A program made the translations under genes and the position numbers. DNA of 64,000 nt. Source: an uncultured Clostridia bacterium (GTDB lineage Bacteria; Bacillota; Clostridia; Christensenellales; Aristaeellaceae). A model generated the notes under the pieces. It searched no databases. It worked only from the letters and a program-made list of their open reading frames with translations, and was not told the DNA's origin. Numbering within the stretch: the stretch's first letter is position 1; the number at the start of each line of letters is the position of its first letter. Shown here piece by piece: positions 26,849 to 35,490 of the stretch. Location of the stretch: contig CAKTUU010000007.1 in NCBI GenBank assembly GCA_934621505.1, positions 1 to 64,000 on the forward strand. Direction: 5' to 3'.

Positions 26849-27907
26849 TTATTCCCCCTTCATTGGTACGTCCGCCTGTGCCGTTGTTGTGCCTACTTTC
26901 GCGTTTGCGTCCCTTACATGGCTGCGCACATGCAGCGTTATGGCCCGCTTGGGACACTTCTGGACGCATTGTCCGCAGCCGGTGCAGGCCTCGTTTACTT
27001 CATGAATTTGCTTCAGTTCGCCTGAAATTGCCTCAAACTGGCAGGTACGTTTGCACAGCGTGCAGCCTACGCACTTATCCCGGTTGATTTCCGCAATCAT
27101 CCGGTTGTCGAAGTCCCCCCAAAGCGCGCCGTTGGGGCAGGCTTCAGCGCACATCATACAGCCGGTGCATTTTTCACGATCAATCACCGGCAGATGATTC
27201 ACAATGGTGACCGCGCCAAATTTACAGGCTGCTTTGCACAATTCGCACCCAACGCAGCCAATTTTGCAATTGTCGCTGACCAGAAAGCCTTCCTCGGCGG
27301 CGCGGCACAACAGCCGCACAGGAAGCGTTTCCGGCTGAAGGCTTAACACCTGCTTGGGACAGGCCTTTACGCACGCGCCGCAGCTCTGGCACCGGTCCGG
27401 GTTCACTTTGGCAATACCCGTGTGCGGATCGATATGGATGGCGTCAAACTGGCAGGTACGCACACAGGTGCCAAGACCCAGACAGGCGTATTTGCAGGCC
27501 CGGTTGCCATCGTTGACCAGAGCCGCCGCCCGGCAGTCCTGGATTCCGTGATAGGTAAACTTGGTTTTGCAACGGTCCAGCGATCCCTGGCACACCACCG
27601 TGGCTACCATGCGCTGCTGCTGTGGGGCCACGTCCACCCCCATGATTTGGGCAATTTGTGCGGCGACCGCCACGCCGCCTACAGGGCAGGTGCTTACCGG
27701 CGCTTTTCCGGCGGCGATAGCGTCTGCCAGAGCGTCGCAGCCTGCATAGCCGCACCCACCGCAGTTAGCCCCCGGCAGCGCGGAGCGCACCTGGTCCCGA
27801 ATGGGATTGGATGGCATCTCAAAGATTTTTCCAGCCCCAATCAGCAGCAGACCAAAGGCTGCGCCCAGCAGGCTTAGCACCAGCACTGCCGTAAGAATAC
27901 CCGTCAT
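26849..27907 (-). CDS. rnfB: Rnf complex subunit RnfB
   Basis: The 352-residue membrane-anchored ferredoxin-like subunit accepts electrons from reduced ferredoxin. One N-terminal membrane helix is followed by the CGGCGYAGC cluster motif and then a long ferredoxin region with at least five full CxxCxxC..CP-type motifs (CQSCGAC, CVGCELC, CTGCMMC, CVGCTLC, CTGCGQC). That is more than the two ferredoxin clusters of proteobacterial RnfB, as in clostridial forms. The ATG at 27907 is 17 bases after the rnfA stop. Confidence 0.93.
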   Translation of the reverse strand: MTGILTAVLVLSLLGAAFGLLLIGAGKIFEMPSNPIRDQVRSALPGANCGGCGYAGCDALADAIAAGKAPVSTCPVGGVAVAAQIAQIMGVDVAPQQQRMVATVVCQGSLDRCKTKFTYHGIQDCRAAALVNDGNRACKYACLGLGTCVRTCQFDAIHIDPHTGIAKVNPDRCQSCGACVKACPKQVLSLQPETLPVRLLCRAAEEGFLVSDNCKIGCVGCELCKAACKFGAVTIVNHLPVIDREKCTGCMMCAEACPNGALWGDFDNRMIAEINRDKCVGCTLCKRTCQFEAISGELKQIHEVNEACTGCGQCVQKCPKRAITLHVRSHVRDANAKVGTTTAQADVPMKGE

Positions 27908-27924
27908 ACCCTTTACGCCCCCTC

Positions 27925-28500
27925 TCAGTGCAGCAAACCGGAAAATCCCTGAAAGGCCAGCGACATCAATCCGGCGGTAATCAGCGCCCCCGCAAAGCCA
28001 TCCATCCATTTGGGCATGTTACTGGTGGCCAGTTTTTCACGGATGCTGGCAAAAATAACGATAGACAGCGTAAAGCCCAGCGCGCCCGCCGTACCGTTAA
28101 CCACGGACTCAATCAGGTTATAGCCCTGACGGGTGTTTAGCAAGGTCACGCCCAATACGGCGCAGTTGGTGGTAATCAGCGGCAGATATACGCCCAGCGC
28201 CTGATATAGGGAACGGCTGATTTTTTTCAGCGCCACTTCCACCATTTGCACAAGCACCGCAATGACCAGAATAAAGGCGATGGTTTGCATATATTCCAGC
28301 TTGAGGGGAACCAGCAGATAGGTCTGCACCAGATAGGTAATCAGCGACGCCAGCGCCATTACAAAGGTAACAGCCATGCCCATGCCAACGGCCGTTTCCA
28401 CCTTTTTGGATACCCCCAAAAAGGGACAAATGCCTAAAAATTGGGACATGACAAAATTATTGACCAGCACGCCGCCAATGACAATGGTAAGTAGATTCAT
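27925..28500 (-). CDS. rnfA: Rnf complex subunit RnfA
   Basis: The 191-residue integral membrane subunit of the ferredoxin:NAD+ oxidoreductase has about six helices. Seen: NNFVMSQFLGICPFLGVSKK and the repeat-like TTNCAVLGVTLLN, which hold the conserved cysteines of the RnfA/RnfE pair. It overlaps rnfE by four bases. Confidence 0.95.
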   Translation of the reverse strand: MNLLTIVIGGVLVNNFVMSQFLGICPFLGVSKKVETAVGMGMAVTFVMALASLITYLVQTYLLVPLKLEYMQTIAFILVIAVLVQMVEVALKKISRSLYQALGVYLPLITTNCAVLGVTLLNTRQGYNLIESVVNGTAGALGFTLSIVIFASIREKLATSNMPKWMDGFAGALITAGLMSLAFQGFSGLLH

Positions 28501-29132
28501 GCCAGTTCCTCCTCAGCCTGCTTCATGGCTTTGCGCCTGGCCAGGTATTTGACAAAGGCGTTTACCAGCAGAATCAGGATGCCCAGGGTCAAAAAGCCGC
28601 CGGAAGGGGCAATGATGATGGACATGGGCTTATACCCGGCGGGCATAACCTGCATGCTGAACCATTTGCCGCTGCCGATGATTTCACGAACAGAGGAAAG
28701 CAGGGTCAGCGACAGCGTAAAGCCAAGCCCCATTCCCAAACCGTCTACGATGGACGGCAGCACCGGATTTTTAAAGGCAAAGGCTTCGGCCCGGGCAAAA
28801 ATGATGCAGTTGACCACAATCAGCGGAATATAAATTCCCAGCGAGCTGGATAAAGACGGCAAAAAGGCTTTGATCACCAGATCGATAATCGTAACAAACG
28901 TGGCGATGACCACCACAAAGCAGGGAATGCGAACCTTTTCCGGAATGACCTTGCGCAGCAGGGAAATGACCATGTTGGAGAAAACCAGTACGAAGGTAGC
29001 GGACAGACCCATGCCCAGCCCCTGAGACGCGGCGGTGGAAATAGCCAAAGTGGGACACATACCCAGCAGCAAACGGAAGGTGGGGTTTTCATTCAGAATG
29101 CCATTCAAAAAAACCCTGCGCAGCTCTTTCAT
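28497..29132 (-). CDS. rnfE: Rnf complex subunit RnfE
   Basis: The 211-residue integral membrane subunit is homologous to RnfA. Seen: NPTFRLLLGMCPTLAISTAA, IPLIVVNCIIFARAEAFA and six or so hydrophobic helices. The start at 29132 overlaps the rnfD stop (ATGA), which leaves no room for rnfG, the usual neighbour between rnfD and rnfE. Confidence 0.94.
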   Translation of the reverse strand: MKELRRVFLNGILNENPTFRLLLGMCPTLAISTAASQGLGMGLSATFVLVFSNMVISLLRKVIPEKVRIPCFVVVIATFVTIIDLVIKAFLPSLSSSLGIYIPLIVVNCIIFARAEAFAFKNPVLPSIVDGLGMGLGFTLSLTLLSSVREIIGSGKWFSMQVMPAGYKPMSIIIAPSGGFLTLGILILLVNAFVKYLARRKAMKQAEEELA

Positions 29133-30094
29133 GCCTTCGCGTCCCCTTTCTTCGGTTTGCGCGCGCCAAAGGTTTTGGGCGCGGTCCACTGATCAATCAG
29201 CGGCGTCAGCACATTCATAAACAGAATGGCAAAGGAACAGCCCTCCGGGTAACCGGCGTTGTAGGCGCGAATGACAAACAGAATCACAGCGCAACCCGCG
29301 CCCATCATCACTCTGCCCCATTTGGTTATGGGGCTGGTAACATAATCCGTAGCCATAAAAAACGCGCCAAGGAACAATCCGCCGCTGAGCAGCTGCCGCA
29401 GGGCGGCATACGCCGTTCCCTCCCACACCCAAAACAGCACAAAGGACAGCCCCAGAAAAGTTGCGGGAATACGCCAGTCAATCACCTGACGAACGATCAG
29501 ATAAACGCCGCCCAGCAGCAGGGTCAGCTTGCAGGTTTCCCCCAGCATGCCGGGTATATCGCCAATAAACAGTTGCCACAACGTGTATTCGCCCCCGGAG
29601 AGAGGGGTGGCGCTGGCAGCCACATCAGCTCCGTGATACAGCCCAAAAAGCTGACCGCCCATGGGCCTGGCCGTTGCGGCAATCAGCGCCGGCCAGGACA
29701 GCATCAGGATGGTACGGGCGGCCATGGCGGGGTTCATAAAATTTTGTCCAAGTCCGCCAAACATTTGCTTCACCAGCACAATGGCAATGACCGATCCAAT
29801 TGCCGCCATCCACCAGGGAGCATTGGCGGGCAGGTTAAAGGCCAGCAGCAGTCCGGTAATCACCGCGCTCATATCGGAAACCGTGACGGCCTGATGGGTC
29901 AGGCGCTGGTAGAGCGCCTCGGACAGCGCCGCAAACAGGACGGACACCAGCATCAGCGCCAACGCGGGCGCTCCAAAAAACCATACCGCGGCCAGCGCCG
30001 TAGGCAGCAGGGCGATCACCACATCCAGCATCAACCCCCGAGTTGATACCCGGGTGTTCCGCAAAAAAGGAGAGGATGCAACCACCAGTTTCAT
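29129..30094 (-). CDS. rnfD: Rnf complex subunit RnfD
   Basis: The 321-residue polytopic membrane subunit of the NqrB/RnfD family should carry a covalent flavin. Thr163 in ASATPL (160-165) is the probable attachment residue. Other conserved parts are GGLGQNFMNPAMAAR and FMATDYVTSPIT. The start at 30094 overlaps the rnfC stop and follows AGGAGG; longer upstream frames lie inside rnfC. Confidence 0.94.
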   Translation of the reverse strand: MKLVVASSPFLRNTRVSTRGLMLDVVIALLPTALAAVWFFGAPALALMLVSVLFAALSEALYQRLTHQAVTVSDMSAVITGLLLAFNLPANAPWWMAAIGSVIAIVLVKQMFGGLGQNFMNPAMAARTILMLSWPALIAATARPMGGQLFGLYHGADVAASATPLSGGEYTLWQLFIGDIPGMLGETCKLTLLLGGVYLIVRQVIDWRIPATFLGLSFVLFWVWEGTAYAALRQLLSGGLFLGAFFMATDYVTSPITKWGRVMMGAGCAVILFVIRAYNAGYPEGCSFAILFMNVLTPLIDQWTAPKTFGARKPKKGDAKA

Positions 30095-31419
30095 GCCTTC
30101 TTCGCCTCCTTTCGGCGCTGCGCAATCACCCGTTTGGCGACACGGCAGCTTTGCGTCAGGTTGCGCCGGGACGGACAGCTCCAGGCGCAGGCCCCGCATT
30201 CCATGCAGTTCATTACATTCAGCTTTTCCGCTGCGTCAAACTGATCCTTGCGCACCAGACGGTCAATCTGCGCGGGCATCAGCTTCATAGGACACGCATC
30301 GATACAGCGTCCGCAGCGGATGCAGGGATGCTCCTTTGCCATGGCGCTGATTTTGTCCAGCGCCAAAATGCCGCTGCATCCCTTCATAATGGGAATATCC
30401 TGACGGCTGATGGCCATGCCCATCATGGGGCCGCCATAAATCAGCATCCGGGTATCAGGGGTTAGTCCCCCGGAGGTATCAATCAGCCATTCCACCGGTG
30501 CGCCAATGCGTACCCGGTAATTGGCCGGCTGCGCCACGCAGCCGCCTACGGTAACCACACGGTCAATAACCGGCCGGCCTTCATAAACGGCGCGATGAAT
30601 GGCATGGCAGGTGCCCACGTTACATACAATCACGCCCTGATCCAGCGGCAGTCCTCCCATGGCTACCACACGGCCCGTCAGCGCATAGACCAGCTGTTTT
30701 TCGCCGCCCTGAGGGTAGCGAGTTTTGAGCCCAACAATCTGTATTCCGTCATACGACGCGGCGGCCTTCTGCATGGCCTGCACAGCGTCCGTTTTATTAT
30801 CCTCAACGCCAACCAGAACCCGGTCGATGTCTAAAACCCTTTGAATCAAAGCGGCGCCGGACAGAATCATTTCTCCTTCTTCCAGCATCAGCCGGTGATC
30901 GGCGGACAGATACGGCTCGCATTCTGCACCGTTCAGCACAAGGGTATCCACCTTTTTGCTGATATTCAGCTTAACGGCGGAGGGAAAGGTTGCGCCGCCC
31001 ATGCCGACCACGCCCATCTCCCGCACCAGGTCGGACAGCTGCTGCATAGTCAGGGACTCCGGATGATCGACAGGATGCAGGCTTACCCATTCCTCACTGA
31101 AATCATTATCGATAATGACGCAGGGCTGCTGGGTTCCATCGGCCAAAAGGCATGGCGTACAGTCAACCACAGTACCGGCAACGGACGCATGCACGGCAGC
31201 GCTCATGACGCCAACCGGCGCGCCGATCATCTGCCCCACCTTTACATGATCGCCCCTGGCTACCAGCGGCTGACAGGGCGCGCCGATATGCTGCTTTAGC
31301 GGAATGGCAACACGGGATGGAAGCGGCGCTTCCTGAATTGGCAGGCAGGACATTTGCGTTTTGCCGCCCCTGCCTTCTCTGGGATGTACGCCGCCTGGAA
31401 AATGATGTATGCGAATCAA
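30091..31419 (-). CDS. rnfC: Rnf complex subunit RnfC
   Basis: The 442-residue peripheral subunit contains the NADH/FMN site. Seen: N-terminal GGVHP, GMGGATFPSAVKL, LNGAECEPYLSADHRLM and two [4Fe-4S] motifs near the C terminus (CIRCGRCIDACP and CMECGACAWSCP). TTG start with GGCGGAG upstream. It is the first gene of rnfCDEAB-proC; the complex couples ferredoxin oxidation and NAD+ reduction to ion export. Confidence 0.95.
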   Translation of the reverse strand: MIRIHHFPGGVHPREGRGGKTQMSCLPIQEAPLPSRVAIPLKQHIGAPCQPLVARGDHVKVGQMIGAPVGVMSAAVHASVAGTVVDCTPCLLADGTQQPCVIIDNDFSEEWVSLHPVDHPESLTMQQLSDLVREMGVVGMGGATFPSAVKLNISKKVDTLVLNGAECEPYLSADHRLMLEEGEMILSGAALIQRVLDIDRVLVGVEDNKTDAVQAMQKAAASYDGIQIVGLKTRYPQGGEKQLVYALTGRVVAMGGLPLDQGVIVCNVGTCHAIHRAVYEGRPVIDRVVTVGGCVAQPANYRVRIGAPVEWLIDTSGGLTPDTRMLIYGGPMMGMAISRQDIPIMKGCSGILALDKISAMAKEHPCIRCGRCIDACPMKLMPAQIDRLVRKDQFDAAEKLNVMNCMECGACAWSCPSRRNLTQSCRVAKRVIAQRRKEAKKA

Positions 31420-31468
31420 GGCTACTCCGCCCTTCCTGTGCTTTTTCTCCCATATTTAAACCGTCAAT

Positions 31469-31497
31469 AGTATATCATATTTGATTTACAAGGGAAA
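31469..31497 (-). promoter_or_regulatory. Probable rnf operon promoter
   Basis: On the minus strand TATACT (31474-31469) is preceded by TGA as an extended -10; the -35 (TTTCCC, 31497-31492) is poor at 17 bases. It lies about 50 bases before rnfC. Confidence 0.5.
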
Positions 31498-31526
31498 GCG
31501 TTGTTACAATGTTAACAAGACAAATT

Positions 31527-31561
31527 GAAAAAAACGACTGCTTGCGGGCAGCCGTTTTTTC
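31527..31561 (-). terminator. Terminator of the recN operon
   Basis: On the minus strand AACGGCTGC pairs with GCAGTCGTT (one G-T pair) and a T-run follows (A-run 31527-31534 on plus). T residues also follow on the plus strand, so it may work both ways. Confidence 0.8.
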
Positions 31562-31572
31562 TTGAGGTTTCG

Positions 31573-33288
31573 TTAGTTGTTTTGCTGCTTCCATTCTTTG
31601 GCGGAGGTTAGCAGATCTCTGGCGTGCGCCAGGCCGCTTTCCTGGTGCTGCTGCGTTACCCCCAGCAGACGAGCAATTTCCATGACCCGCGCCTGGTCGT
31701 CCAGGGGAATGACCGTTGTTTTGGTTCTTTCCCCCACCACCTGTTTTTGTACCAGATATTCCGTATCCGCCATGGCGGCAATCTGCGCCAAATGGGTTAC
31801 GCACAGCACCTGATGGTAGCGGGCGATGCTGGCCATTTTTTCCGCCACAACGGCGGCCACATGCCCGCTGATGCCGGTATCAATCTCGTCAAAAACCATG
31901 CAGGGAATCCCCTCTTTATCCGCGGCGGCGGCCTTCATGGCCAGCATCAGTCGGGACAATTCGCCGCCGGAGGCGGTTTTATCCAGCGGCATCAGCGGCT
32001 CGCCTGGATTTGGGGCAATATAGAAAGCCACATGATCGTCCCCTTCCGCCGAGGGAATCTTCTTCTGATCCGGTTTCAGCGCCTCAAACTGGCAGCTGAA
32101 TCGGGTATTCTGCATGCCCAAATCGCTCAGCTGGGTTTCCATCAGCCGCTCAAAATGCCGGGCCAGCTGCTTACGAGCCTGGGTCAGCTGGCTTGCCCCC
32201 TGACGATAAGCGGCCAGCTTTTGCTTGTAATCGATCTCCGCCCTCTTTAACCGGTCCTCCATGGTGCTCAGACGGGATAGTTCATCGCGGATTTCCTCGT
32301 GATGCCGCACCAGTTCATCGGCGGGCATACCGTATCGTTTTTCCAAACGGCGAATCCAGTCCAAACGTTCCTGGGTTTCCTCAAACCGCTCCGGATCAAA
32401 GCTTTCCGTTTCCAGCAAGCTCCGAATTTCCAGACCGATTTCCTCCACCTCATAAAAGGCGGAGGACAAACGCTCGCTCAGTTTTTGATAGGAATCTTCC
32501 AACGAACCAATGCCGCTCATCGCTTCGGACGCGCCGCGCAGCTTGTCCATGGCGCTGCCGTCCCGGCTGCCATTCATGACCAGGCCATAGGCTTCCCGCA
32601 AAGCGCTGTCTATTTTTTCTGCGCTGGCAAAGCGGGCTCTTTCAGCAGACAGACGATCCGCCTCTCCCAATTCCAGATGAGCTTCGTCCAATTCCCGTAC
32701 CCGGTTGGTCAGGTATTCCTGACGCTCCACACGCTTAGCATTTTCCTTGCGCAGGGCGGAAAAACGGCTGCTGCTTTCCTTCCAGATATGGTAAGCGTCC
32801 GCCACCTTGTTTTTGAGCGCCGCAAACGCCTCGTCCCCAAATGCGTCCAGAAAGGTCAAATGATTTTTAGCGTCCAGCAGGCTTTGATGGGCGTGCTGAC
32901 CATGCACATCGATCAGCAGCTCGGTTAAGGTACGCAAAAAGGCCAGCGGCACAATCACGCCGCAAACTCTGCAAAGGTTGCGCCCCTCCACCGAGATTTC
33001 CCGCTGGATGCTGATCAGGCCATGGTCGTCCTCCAATTCCTGACTGTGCAGGACCTCCATAGCGGCGGGACAATCAGACAAATCGATCAGCGCCTCCACA
33101 GAAGCTTTTTCACAGCCGGAACGAATCAATCCCCGGTCGGCACGCTCGCCCAAAACCAGATTGATACTGTCAACAATAATGGATTTCCCTGCGCCGGTTT
33201 CGCCGCTGAGCACATGCATACCGCGGCCAAAATCAATTTGAAGATTCTCAATCAGCGCGATGTTGCGTATGGTCATTGAAACAAGCAT
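31573..33288 (-). CDS. recN: DNA repair protein RecN
   Basis: The 571-residue SMC-like ATPase acts in double-strand break repair. Seen: Walker A GETGAGKS (29-36), two long coiled-coil arms around a short hinge, the ABC signature TASGGELSRLMLA and Walker B MVFDEIDTGISG. AGGGGAA precedes the ATG. It lies 11 bases after argR, the classic argR-recN order. Confidence 0.96.
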   Translation of the reverse strand: MLVSMTIRNIALIENLQIDFGRGMHVLSGETGAGKSIIVDSINLVLGERADRGLIRSGCEKASVEALIDLSDCPAAMEVLHSQELEDDHGLISIQREISVEGRNLCRVCGVIVPLAFLRTLTELLIDVHGQHAHQSLLDAKNHLTFLDAFGDEAFAALKNKVADAYHIWKESSSRFSALRKENAKRVERQEYLTNRVRELDEAHLELGEADRLSAERARFASAEKIDSALREAYGLVMNGSRDGSAMDKLRGASEAMSGIGSLEDSYQKLSERLSSAFYEVEEIGLEIRSLLETESFDPERFEETQERLDWIRRLEKRYGMPADELVRHHEEIRDELSRLSTMEDRLKRAEIDYKQKLAAYRQGASQLTQARKQLARHFERLMETQLSDLGMQNTRFSCQFEALKPDQKKIPSAEGDDHVAFYIAPNPGEPLMPLDKTASGGELSRLMLAMKAAAADKEGIPCMVFDEIDTGISGHVAAVVAEKMASIARYHQVLCVTHLAQIAAMADTEYLVQKQVVGERTKTTVIPLDDQARVMEIARLLGVTQQHQESGLAHARDLLTSAKEWKQQNN

Positions 33289-33299
33289 AGCGTTTCCCC

Positions 33300-33755
33300 T
33301 TAGTGATGATGGATCATTTCGTTCAGCCGGTCCATAACCACGGCCACCTCGTCAATGCTGCGAATAATTAGCAAAATGGTGTTTTCACCGGCAATGGTGC
33401 CCAAAACCTCCGGCCACTGCAAACCGTCAATGGTTTCGCAGGCCAAATCCGCGCTGGCGGAAAGGGTTTTAATGACAATCTGGTTATACGCGCTGTTCAG
33501 GCTGACCACTGTTTCACTGAACATGCGTATCAACCGGTCGTTCAGCGTGCTTTCGTTTTTGTCGCCGGATGCGTAGCGGTATCCCCCGTCCGGCGACAGC
33601 ACTTTTACAAGCCGCAATTCCTTAATATCCCTGGAAATGGTTGCCTGCGTTACCTGAAAACCACGATCCCGCAAGGCGTCAGCCAACCCCTCCTGGGTTT
33701 CCACAGGATGCTCGGCAATAATCTCCAAAATTGCCACCTGACGCGCCGATTTCAT
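33300..33755 (-). CDS. argR: Arginine repressor ArgR
   Basis: The 151-residue regulator has an N-terminal winged helix (ETQEGLADALRDRGFQVTQATISRDIKELRLVKV) and a C-terminal arginine-binding hexamerisation domain with GTIAGENTILLI. The ATG at 33755 fits the family N terminus; AAGGAG lies about 13 bases upstream. A GTG at 33791 would overlap nadK and add 12 atypical residues. It may control its own operon through the palindrome upstream of nadK. Confidence 0.94.
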   Translation of the reverse strand: MKSARQVAILEIIAEHPVETQEGLADALRDRGFQVTQATISRDIKELRLVKVLSPDGGYRYASGDKNESTLNDRLIRMFSETVVSLNSAYNQIVIKTLSASADLACETIDGLQWPEVLGTIAGENTILLIIRSIDEVAVVMDRLNEMIHHH

Positions 33756-33778
33756 AATCCATGCACGCTCCTTATCCT

Positions 33779-34615
33779 TCAGCAGCTCCACTCGGAGAGC
33801 TTAATCCGTATCATTTCAAAAAAACTGCCCGGTTCAAAGCAAATAAATTTGGCCCTCTGCTGCGCCCGGGTAATGGTAAGGGTCTGGTCGGCCACAAAGC
33901 GAACCGCCTTTTGCCCGTCTACAGAAATCACGGCAGGGTGCGCGTCATCGGTACGGATGGTAATGGTTTGCGACGGCGAGGCCACCACCGGCCTGTGCTG
34001 CAATGAATGGGCGCAAATGGGCGTCAGCAGCAGGCATTCCACCTCCGGGCATACGATAGGGCCGCCTGCGGAAAGCGAATACCCTGTGGAACCGGTAGGC
34101 GTAGCGACCAGCAGCCCATCGCCCAGAAAACGCCCCACCTGGTTGCCGTTGACAAACGCATCCACTCCCATCAGCCGGGAATAGCCGCCACGGCTGACCA
34201 CCACGTCGTTCAGCGCAAGCCAGCTTTCTCCCGTGTTCAAACAGGCCTGCATCATCATGCGTTCTTCGATGGAGTAGTCGTCCCGGGCCAGCCGAAGCAT
34301 GGCCTGCTGAATCTGCCCAAGTTCAATTTCCGTTAAAAAACCAACGCGGCCAATATTTACGCCCAGCAGCGGAATTTGCAATTCAACCGCCAGCTTATTG
34401 GCGCGCAGCAGCGTTCCGTCACCGCCAACGGACAAAACGGCTTCAAATGCCGACGAATCAGTAAAACGCGCCCACTGCTCGGGCGGCAGCTGGTCCTTTA
34501 GCCATTCCTCGGTAGAAATGGCGATGCCAGCTTCTTCACAAGCGTCCAAAATGCGCATTGTAATATCCGCCACATCGGGTTTGGCCTGATGCATCAGCAT
34601 ATGTATCGCTTTCAT
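33779..34615 (-). CDS. nadK: NAD kinase
   Basis: The 278-residue enzyme phosphorylates NAD+ to NADP+. Seen: GGDGT (64-68), LNDVVVSRG and ATPTGSTGYSLSAGGP. It is the first gene after a promoter placed between tlyA and nadK, and is followed by argR and recN. Confidence 0.95.
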   Translation of the reverse strand: MKAIHMLMHQAKPDVADITMRILDACEEAGIAISTEEWLKDQLPPEQWARFTDSSAFEAVLSVGGDGTLLRANKLAVELQIPLLGVNIGRVGFLTEIELGQIQQAMLRLARDDYSIEERMMMQACLNTGESWLALNDVVVSRGGYSRLMGVDAFVNGNQVGRFLGDGLLVATPTGSTGYSLSAGGPIVCPEVECLLLTPICAHSLQHRPVVASPSQTITIRTDDAHPAVISVDGQKAVRFVADQTLTITRAQQRAKFICFEPGSFFEMIRIKLSEWSC

Positions 34616-34638
34616 TGCAAAGCCCGCCTTTCATCCTT

Positions 34639-34667
34639 AGTATAGCATAAAATGCATAACTATGCAA
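34639..34667 (-). promoter_or_regulatory. nadK-argR-recN promoter
   Basis: On the minus strand TTGCAT (34667-34662) and TATACT (34644-34639) are 17 bases apart, with TGC before the -10. It starts just after the tlyA stop. Confidence 0.75.
34653..34666. promoter_or_regulatory. ARG-box-like palindrome over the -35
   Basis: TGCATAACTATGCA is symmetric over 12 of 14 bases and has the layout TGnAT-N4-ATnCA of ARG boxes (TGAAT-W4-ATTCA), with one symmetric substitution in each half. It overlaps the -35 and spacer of the promoter for the operon that encodes ArgR, which suggests autorepression. Confidence 0.5.
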
Positions 34668-34677
34668 CCATGTATGC

Positions 34678-35490
34678 TTACCGGTCCAGGGTTTGGTGGG
34701 CGGCGTTTACCACCTGCGCAATGCGGGATTCATCAACAGGCGTATTTACAGCGGCGGCAGGCAGCAGCTCCGCCAGATATTCAATGTTGCCCTCCGGCCC
34801 GGTAATGGGCGAAAAATCCAGCTGAGCCATCGCGTAGCCAAAGGAATCCACAAAGGCGGCGATATCCGAGATCACTTGACGGTGAACCGCCGGATCTCTC
34901 ACCACGCCCTTTTTGCCTACATTTTCTCTGCCAGCTTCAAACTGAGGCTTGATCAGGATGTAAAAACGCCCTTTGCCGTCCATCAGCCGGGCGGCTACCG
35001 GCAGGATCAATTTGACGGAGATAAAGGACACGTCCATCACGGTTACCTGGGGGATGCAGCCAATATCCTGGGTGGTTAAGTAACGGGCGTTGGTGCGCTC
35101 CATCACGGTCACCCGCGAATCGTTGCGAATTTTCCAATCCAGCTGGCCGTAGCCTACGTCAATGGCAAACACATGCTCCGCGCCGTTTTGCAGCAATACA
35201 TCGGTAAAGCCGCCGGTGGCCGCGCCAATATCCATGGCGGTTACGCCTGTTACGTCCGCATGAAACACCCGAAGCGCCTTGTCCAGCTTTAACGCGCCCC
35301 GTCCCACAAACGGATGCACATGTCCGCGGACGGTCAGCTCCGCATCTTCCCCCACTTTTTCGGAAGCCTTTAGAATTTTGACCTCTTTCACATACACCTG
35401 TCCGGCCATAATCAGGGCCTGCGCTTTTTCACGGCTTGGGGCAAGGCCCTGACGCACCAGGGCCAAATCCGCACGAATCTTATCGGCCAT
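34678..35490 (-). CDS. tlyA: TlyA-type rRNA 2'-O-methyltransferase
   Basis: The 270-residue product has an N-terminal S4 RNA-binding domain (about 5-65) and an FtsJ-like methyltransferase domain with the AdoMet motif DIGAATGGFTDVLLQNGA. The family methylates cytidines in rRNA; some members are called hemolysins. The start overlaps the dxs stop by one base. dxs-tlyA-argR-recN is a common Firmicutes order. Confidence 0.92.
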   Translation of the reverse strand: MADKIRADLALVRQGLAPSREKAQALIMAGQVYVKEVKILKASEKVGEDAELTVRGHVHPFVGRGALKLDKALRVFHADVTGVTAMDIGAATGGFTDVLLQNGAEHVFAIDVGYGQLDWKIRNDSRVTVMERTNARYLTTQDIGCIPQVTVMDVSFISVKLILPVAARLMDGKGRFYILIKPQFEAGRENVGKKGVVRDPAVHRQVISDIAAFVDSFGYAMAQLDFSPITGPEGNIEYLAELLPAAAVNTPVDESRIAQVVNAAHQTLDR

